Shown in pieces: positions 60,121 through 64,000 of a stretch of DNA of 64,000 nucleotides (positions within the stretch are counted from its first letter, which is position 1; each line of letters opens with the position of its first letter). Source of the stretch: Cenococcum geophilum 1.58 (Eukaryota; Ascomycota; Dothideomycetes; Gloniales; Gloniaceae); NCBI GenBank assembly GCA_001692895.1, contig KV748182.1:744001-808000 (forward strand). Direction: 5' to 3'. A model generated the notes under the pieces. That model had not been told where the DNA came from, did no database searches, and worked only from the letters and a program-made list of their open reading frames with translations. The position numbers and the translations under genes were made by a program.

Positions 60121-60421
60121 AACTGGGTATGGTCTCTTGTCTCTATCGCAGCTCGCTAGGTGAGCGCGCTTTTACATTTTGAAATATGAGATATGAGCAT
60201 TCAGAGTGGCTGTAGTTTCTAACGATGGTGTGTTGCTGTCAAGGCCTAGGTTGGCCAAGCCACGTCAAACGCGCGACGATTCCGATGGCTCACAAGGCTA
60301 TGAGGGCACACCTCCAGATTCTACAACCTTCTATCAACTCTCTTCTCTGGCCACACTCGACAACTCTTGGAATTGATACCTCCCTCAGATCTTGAAACCC
60401 GGTAGCAGCGAGAGGCACAAA
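60121..60421. promoter_or_regulatory. Divergent promoter region, CorA-like and RelA/SpoT genes
   Basis: 301 bp between the start codons of two outward-facing genes. Host-like composition; no RIP marks. No TATA box stands out. Confidence 0.5.
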
Positions 60422-61912
60422 ATGGCTAGAGACCCTACGGGATCGACTGATACGCCAGACCGAGGAGCCCTGACGCGCGCACAAACCGTTCTTAACAAAG
60501 AACCGACCATCTCTAACCTTGTCTGGAGATTTGTCCAGGACGAATACTCTCCGGAACACTACAGAAAATGTGCCCAAAAAGCGAAAGAGTTGTGTGAAGA
60601 AAAGCTCAAAGGCGAAAGCGTGCAGGCACGTTTCTCGTTCCGCCCAAAAGACAGGAAGAGACTACTGCAAAAGTTGAAAACACGAGATGAGAAGGTGCAC
60701 TATGCCGATCCAAAGGAAATCATGGAGGACATCGTTGACCTTGCGGGCGTGCGTATCATCCTCTATATGCCGAGCCAGATCCAACGCGACACCGTCAAGA
60801 CCATTATCAAATCCATCTTCGGAGACAAACCGCCTGACTTCGTTGAGAGGCCTCATGATCCGAAGGAACTTCCAGAACCGAGAAAGAGTGGTTACCGGCC
60901 ACGAAACTTGGGCTATACTGCGGAACATTACCGAGTACGCATGAAGCCAGATCATGGTACTGAAAAGTACGACTGGAAAGCGACCGATATGGTCGAGATC
61001 CAGGTCGTGTCGGCAATGACACACGCCTGGGCAGAAGCAGGCCATGATATCCTGTACAAGAGCATGGAAGGAGTGGCGTCCGTAGAGGAAGAAAGGATTC
61101 TCGACGCTTTGAACGGTCTCGTCCAGTCTGGAGATTTGCTCCTTGAGCAGCTGCACCATCTCGTCATGGCTCGAACACGTAGCCGATTTGGCAATAAACA
61201 TAGACTGGGCGCGTACCTTGACGAATTGCAGGAACTTAAAGAGTCGAATCGGGCGAAAGAATTTAAGGAAGACTTGGACATATTTCAAAAGTTCCTAGAA
61301 GTCCAGAAAAAGGACTACCCGCTTGCTGTGCGCAATGCTTTCAAGGGTCTTAAATTTCCTAAGGACCAAGATCTAGAGCTGAAGAAGATAATGAAGAAGT
61401 ATGCGCCCTTCACACCGAACCCCAGCATGGACACCATGATATGTCTGATTGATCACATCCTCTCAGAGTCCGATGCAGACGAGATCGCAGCTGGAAAAGC
61501 ACACGAGAAGAAATCTCTGGCCAAGGAACCAGAGGTCATGTACAGGTGCAAGATCATGGTCAGCGCCGTCATGTGGCTACAGAAGTTCTCTCGGGATCGC
61601 ACGGAAGTCGAAGACGCATTTCATCGATGCGAAATTACATCCGAAGAGCGACTAGGGCTCCAATATGTGCTGACAGGATGGTTGATGCCGAAGATCCTGG
61701 CGGGTGGTGATGCCAACGATCGGGAGATTATTGAAAAGGACGGCATCCTAGACCAGCTTGATAGTGCCTGGGCCTGGTTCGAGAACGATGCGGGAAAACA
61801 GGAGAAGAGGTCGATTTGTGGCCTTGCTTTCAGGATTGCAAAGATGGGGGTTCTGAAGGATCTGCCGGCAGAGCTACATCAGCTCGAAAAGGTTTCATTG
61901 ACGAGTGATTGA
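60422..61912 (+). CDS. RelA/SpoT-domain protein, 496 residues
   Basis: I chose ATG 60422 because the frame upstream has no ATG and CACAAAATGGC fits fungal start context. Residues about 60-215 form a (p)ppGpp-synthetase-type nucleotidyltransferase domain. Readable motifs are a basic R-F-S-F-R-P-K-D-R segment and 'MEDIVDLAGVRIILY' (the D-x-x-G-x-R block). Next are 'YRPRNLGYTAEHYRVRM' (counterpart of G-Y-R-A-x-H) and 'VEIQVVSAMTHAWAEAGHDI' (E-I-Q and H-x-W..H-D). In bacteria the domain transfers pyrophosphate from ATP to GDP/GTP. The later 280 residues are helical and charged and I do not recognise them. No HD hydrolase, TGS or ACT domain, no signal peptide, no intron. It is free of RIP stops although transposons stand within 1 kb on both sides. 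Activity in fungi is inference. Confidence 0.88.
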   Translation: MARDPTGSTDTPDRGALTRAQTVLNKEPTISNLVWRFVQDEYSPEHYRKCAQKAKELCEEKLKGESVQARFSFRPKDRKRLLQKLKTRDEKVHYADPKEIMEDIVDLAGVRIILYMPSQIQRDTVKTIIKSIFGDKPPDFVERPHDPKELPEPRKSGYRPRNLGYTAEHYRVRMKPDHGTEKYDWKATDMVEIQVVSAMTHAWAEAGHDILYKSMEGVASVEEERILDALNGLVQSGDLLLEQLHHLVMARTRSRFGNKHRLGAYLDELQELKESNRAKEFKEDLDIFQKFLEVQKKDYPLAVRNAFKGLKFPKDQDLELKKIMKKYAPFTPNPSMDTMICLIDHILSESDADEIAAGKAHEKKSLAKEPEVMYRCKIMVSAVMWLQKFSRDRTEVEDAFHRCEITSEERLGLQYVLTGWLMPKILAGGDANDREIIEKDGILDQLDSAWAWFENDAGKQEKRSICGLAFRIAKMGVLKDLPAELHQLEKVSLTSD

Positions 61913-62292
61913 TGACTTAATGCGTCTTGACCTTTGTCAACGCATCTCCAGGCTAGGCTGTCATCGGTGCAAGGGATACAGGCCGTTACGGTCGTTTTGA
62001 ATGACAACCTCCGCCATGGATGGATTGATGAGCATAATCGAAATATTATACCATTAAAAAGTAACGGCAGCTCTGATGACCTTGAAGATCTTCCCGAGAG
62101 TGGCCAGTTCTTACTTTAATTATAATACAACTCTTAGCTAAGTTATAGTAATTACTAGAGATCTCCGCAAGAGTCTTCACCATAGTTGATTTAGGGCCAT
62201 CCCAAGGAAGAAATATCCCTTGGGATGCCCCACCTAAACCCATATTGTACTAGTTCACCCCGCAGCCTGGGCGGCGAAGAGGAAGACCACTC
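61913..62292. other. 3' flank of the RelA/SpoT gene
   Basis: Short frames in both directions without coding character. From about 62100 it turns more AT-rich. No repeat seen. Confidence 0.4.
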
Positions 62293-62388
62293 TTATTTGG
62301 CAGGTGAAGCAGGCCAGGCATCAGCCGCACCCGCATTCTCAGCCTTTTCGAGCTGAAGATAGACTACTGTACTTTCTACAACACAAAA
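62293..62388 (-). pseudogene. Possible C-terminal end of a gene cut by Copia-3
   Basis: Minus-strand frame that ends at TAA 62293-62295 and reads 'VVYLQLEKAENAGAADAW' with host-like codons. It is open right up to the Copia-3 LTR. The rest of the gene, if it exists, would lie beyond Copia-3 outside the window. Very short, so weak. Confidence 0.3.
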
Positions 62389-62633
62389 TGTAACCGACTA
62401 CCGACACTGTACCGAGACACAAGATCGCCGCTTGGAAGGCTCCAGGACAGCATCAACGCCACCCTATATATTGATTGCAGATCAATATTGCTTGCAGATC
62501 ACTGTTTCCATTTCAGTTACCTATTACCCCATCATGTCTTATTACCTCCACCTTCTTCGTGTATATATAGAGGCTTTAGAGCTACATTCACAATCAAGTC
62601 GTTCATTCAATTCTTCGCACTGNAAAGCTTACA
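62389..62633 (+). repeat. Copia-3 5' LTR
   Basis: 245 bp, TGTAACCGACTACC..GCTTACA, one N at 62623. Upstream candidate target CAAAA (62384-62388); the partner is outside the window. Confidence 0.95.
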
Positions 62634-62876
62634 GTTATAAGCCCGGATCGCACTACCTACTAACCAATCAATCTACTACCATATTCAAGAAGTCACTACT
62701 TCTACTACCTTTACAATGTCTCAAGCTTCTTCACCTATCAAACGAACGGACGATCAACCCTAGTCGACGACCGTACGTACCTGACTGACGAACGAATTGA
62801 CGAATAAAAAAACGTCAAAATAAGGTTTTCGCCAAGACGCCAATTGGACCCTGCCTGACCTGTCAAAATCCTAAAA

Positions 62877-64000
62877 ATGACGACTACGAACAAATCAAAA
62901 GTCAACCTCATCCTCAACCAGCCTTCTAATTGGACACAGTGGTTCTTCATCATCCAAGACACAGCCAAAACGAATAAGGTATGGCAATATATCAACCCAT
63001 TAAAGAAGGAAAAAGATCTTCTAATGCTAGAACTACCAAGTCGACCCACACCAAGAGACGTACTACCGACGGCTATATTAATAGCGAAGCTAGAACCAAA
63101 CCAACTCATTGCCTATAACTAGCTCTATTCTAAATATAAGGACGATCTCCGAATATACCAAAAGCAAGAACAGGCTATCAACGACATTAGTAACTACATT
63201 ATGCGAATAACGTCGGTAGCCTACCTCCTACTTATTAACGGCCTAGATATAGTACACGGACGGCTATAGGCACTTAAGAAAGCACTAGCTCCTACCATAT
63301 TAGGTTAAAAGCACGACGTCCTAATATAATACACGGCTTTAAAAGCCTACAACAAAAAACAGAGTATTGAAAAATGGTTAAACAGCTAGCGGAACGTCTA
63401 TAAGCTTACTAAGCAATTAGACCTACTAAACGTGTAAGGCTTTAGGCCACACTACGACTTTATTCAAGCAATTAAGCCTATCTCTTCTAGCTTTATAGGA
63501 GCTCTAGAAGTAGACCTTATTTATAAGGAACGTAAGAATAAAGAAGCCCTATCTATTATCGACCTAATTAAAGAATTTAAGGAGCACTACTGTATGTAGT
63601 AAGCAGTACCCTCTGCTACCACTGCTAATAACTCTGCTTTTGCAACCCTATAAGGCAACTTAATTTTTAATTTAGATTTAAATTCTAACGGCAATTCTAA
63701 TTCCAATTCTAAATAGAATAAGATATGCGTATACGGCCTTAAGTATCGATTTAGTAACTACTTCTATATTATTAAGCGGAAGCGCCCTTAAGAATAGAAG
63801 CCAAACCTAGACGTCCAGAAGGAAGTAGATAAAAAGATCTTATCTATACCTTAGATTAAACGCACTGTTAACCTTATCTTAAAAAGAGAATAGGAAGTAA
63901 AAAAGAATATAAAATCTACAATAGATTTTAATTCTAAAACCCTACCGTCTAAGACCCTAACTAACTATGCTGCTGTGTTTAGTACTAGTTAAAAACCATT
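62877..64000 (+). pseudogene. Copia-3 gag remnant
   Basis: ATG 62877. The frame is open for 81 codons ('VNLILNQPSNWTQWFF' at the start) and then broken by TAG at 63120. Collinear with Copia-1 24451-25560 to the window end, including the knuckle region near 63725-63770. Confidence 0.88.

Larger units (their letters stand above)
62389..64000 (+). mobile_element. Copia-3: Ty1/Copia retrotransposon, 5' part
   Basis: 245-bp LTR (62389-62633) of the same type as Copia-2, the same primer-binding site, then gag from 62877. The copy runs off the window. The LTR and the first 490 bp show almost no RIP; after about 63120 stops become frequent. Confidence 0.93.

Noticed and set aside
60662-61288. 208-codon minus-strand frame
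   Set aside because: Shadow of the RelA/SpoT gene; no codon bias or motif of its own.
62046-62243. 65-codon minus-strand frame after the RelA/SpoT gene
   Set aside because: No start context, no domain, and lies in the probable 3' flank.

Overview
The window looks like a transposon-dense, AT-rich block of a filamentous ascomycete (Pezizomycotina) genome. Most of the coding-like sequence is dead. C-to-T and G-to-A changes have turned CAA, CAG and TGG codons into TAA and TAG throughout, CA/TG dinucleotides are scarce, and CG is kept in many places. This is the footprint of repeat-induced point mutation (RIP). Intact or nearly intact host genes occur only in GC-balanced islands at about 40.3-44.0 kb, 49.4-50.3 kb and 59.5-62.4 kb. 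Their introns are short (55-188 bp) with GT..AG ends.

Layout. 1-11.7 kb: a fragment of a minus-strand retroelement carries a complete Ty3/Gypsy chromovirus (Gypsy-1, 1117-9470). Gypsy-1 itself contains a palindromic MITE, a poly-A retroposon and an 893-bp GC-rich retroposon inside its 3' LTR. 11.7-15.2 kb: a TA-target MITE, then four unrelated tandem arrays end to end. 15.2-18.3 kb: a RIP-mutated hAT transposase split by a palindromic MITE that itself holds a solo LTR. 19.26-39.17 kb: a PIF/Harbinger element of about 2.8 kb, swollen to 19.9 kb. Its second gene received Gypsy-2 (21065-38139), which in turn received Copia-1 (23967-29511) and a 5'-truncated LINE (30138-33680). Target-site duplications can be read at every layer. 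39.3-41.1 kb: 12-bp satellite arrays, an inverted-repeat element and a 61/62-bp tandem repeat.

41.5-44.0 kb: a four-exon gene of unknown function on the minus strand and a doubtful gene on the plus strand. 44.0-49.4 kb: a RIP-mutated Tad1-type LINE with ORF1, endonuclease, reverse transcriptase and RNase H. 49.57-60.12 kb: a CorA-like transporter gene on the minus strand. It is split inside a 55-bp intron by Copia-2 (50347-59513) and is also broken by a stop codon and frame breaks. Copia-2 contains a Mutator-like non-autonomous element (51371-54228), which holds a TA-target MITE, which holds a LINE fragment. A further TA-target MITE sits at 57018-57785. 60.42-61.91 kb: an intact RelA/SpoT-domain gene, divergent from the CorA-like gene. 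62.39-64.0 kb: the start of a third Copia copy, cut by the window edge.

The window shows no operon or pathway. Its content is mainly a stratigraphy of insertions followed by RIP. The possible novelty lies in the nested architecture, the MITE, SINE-like and Mutator-like families, the dispersed 12-bp satellite and the uncharacterised four-exon gene. No new defence or enzymatic system was found. Database identities were not checked; family calls rest on motifs, domain order and terminal structures read by eye.
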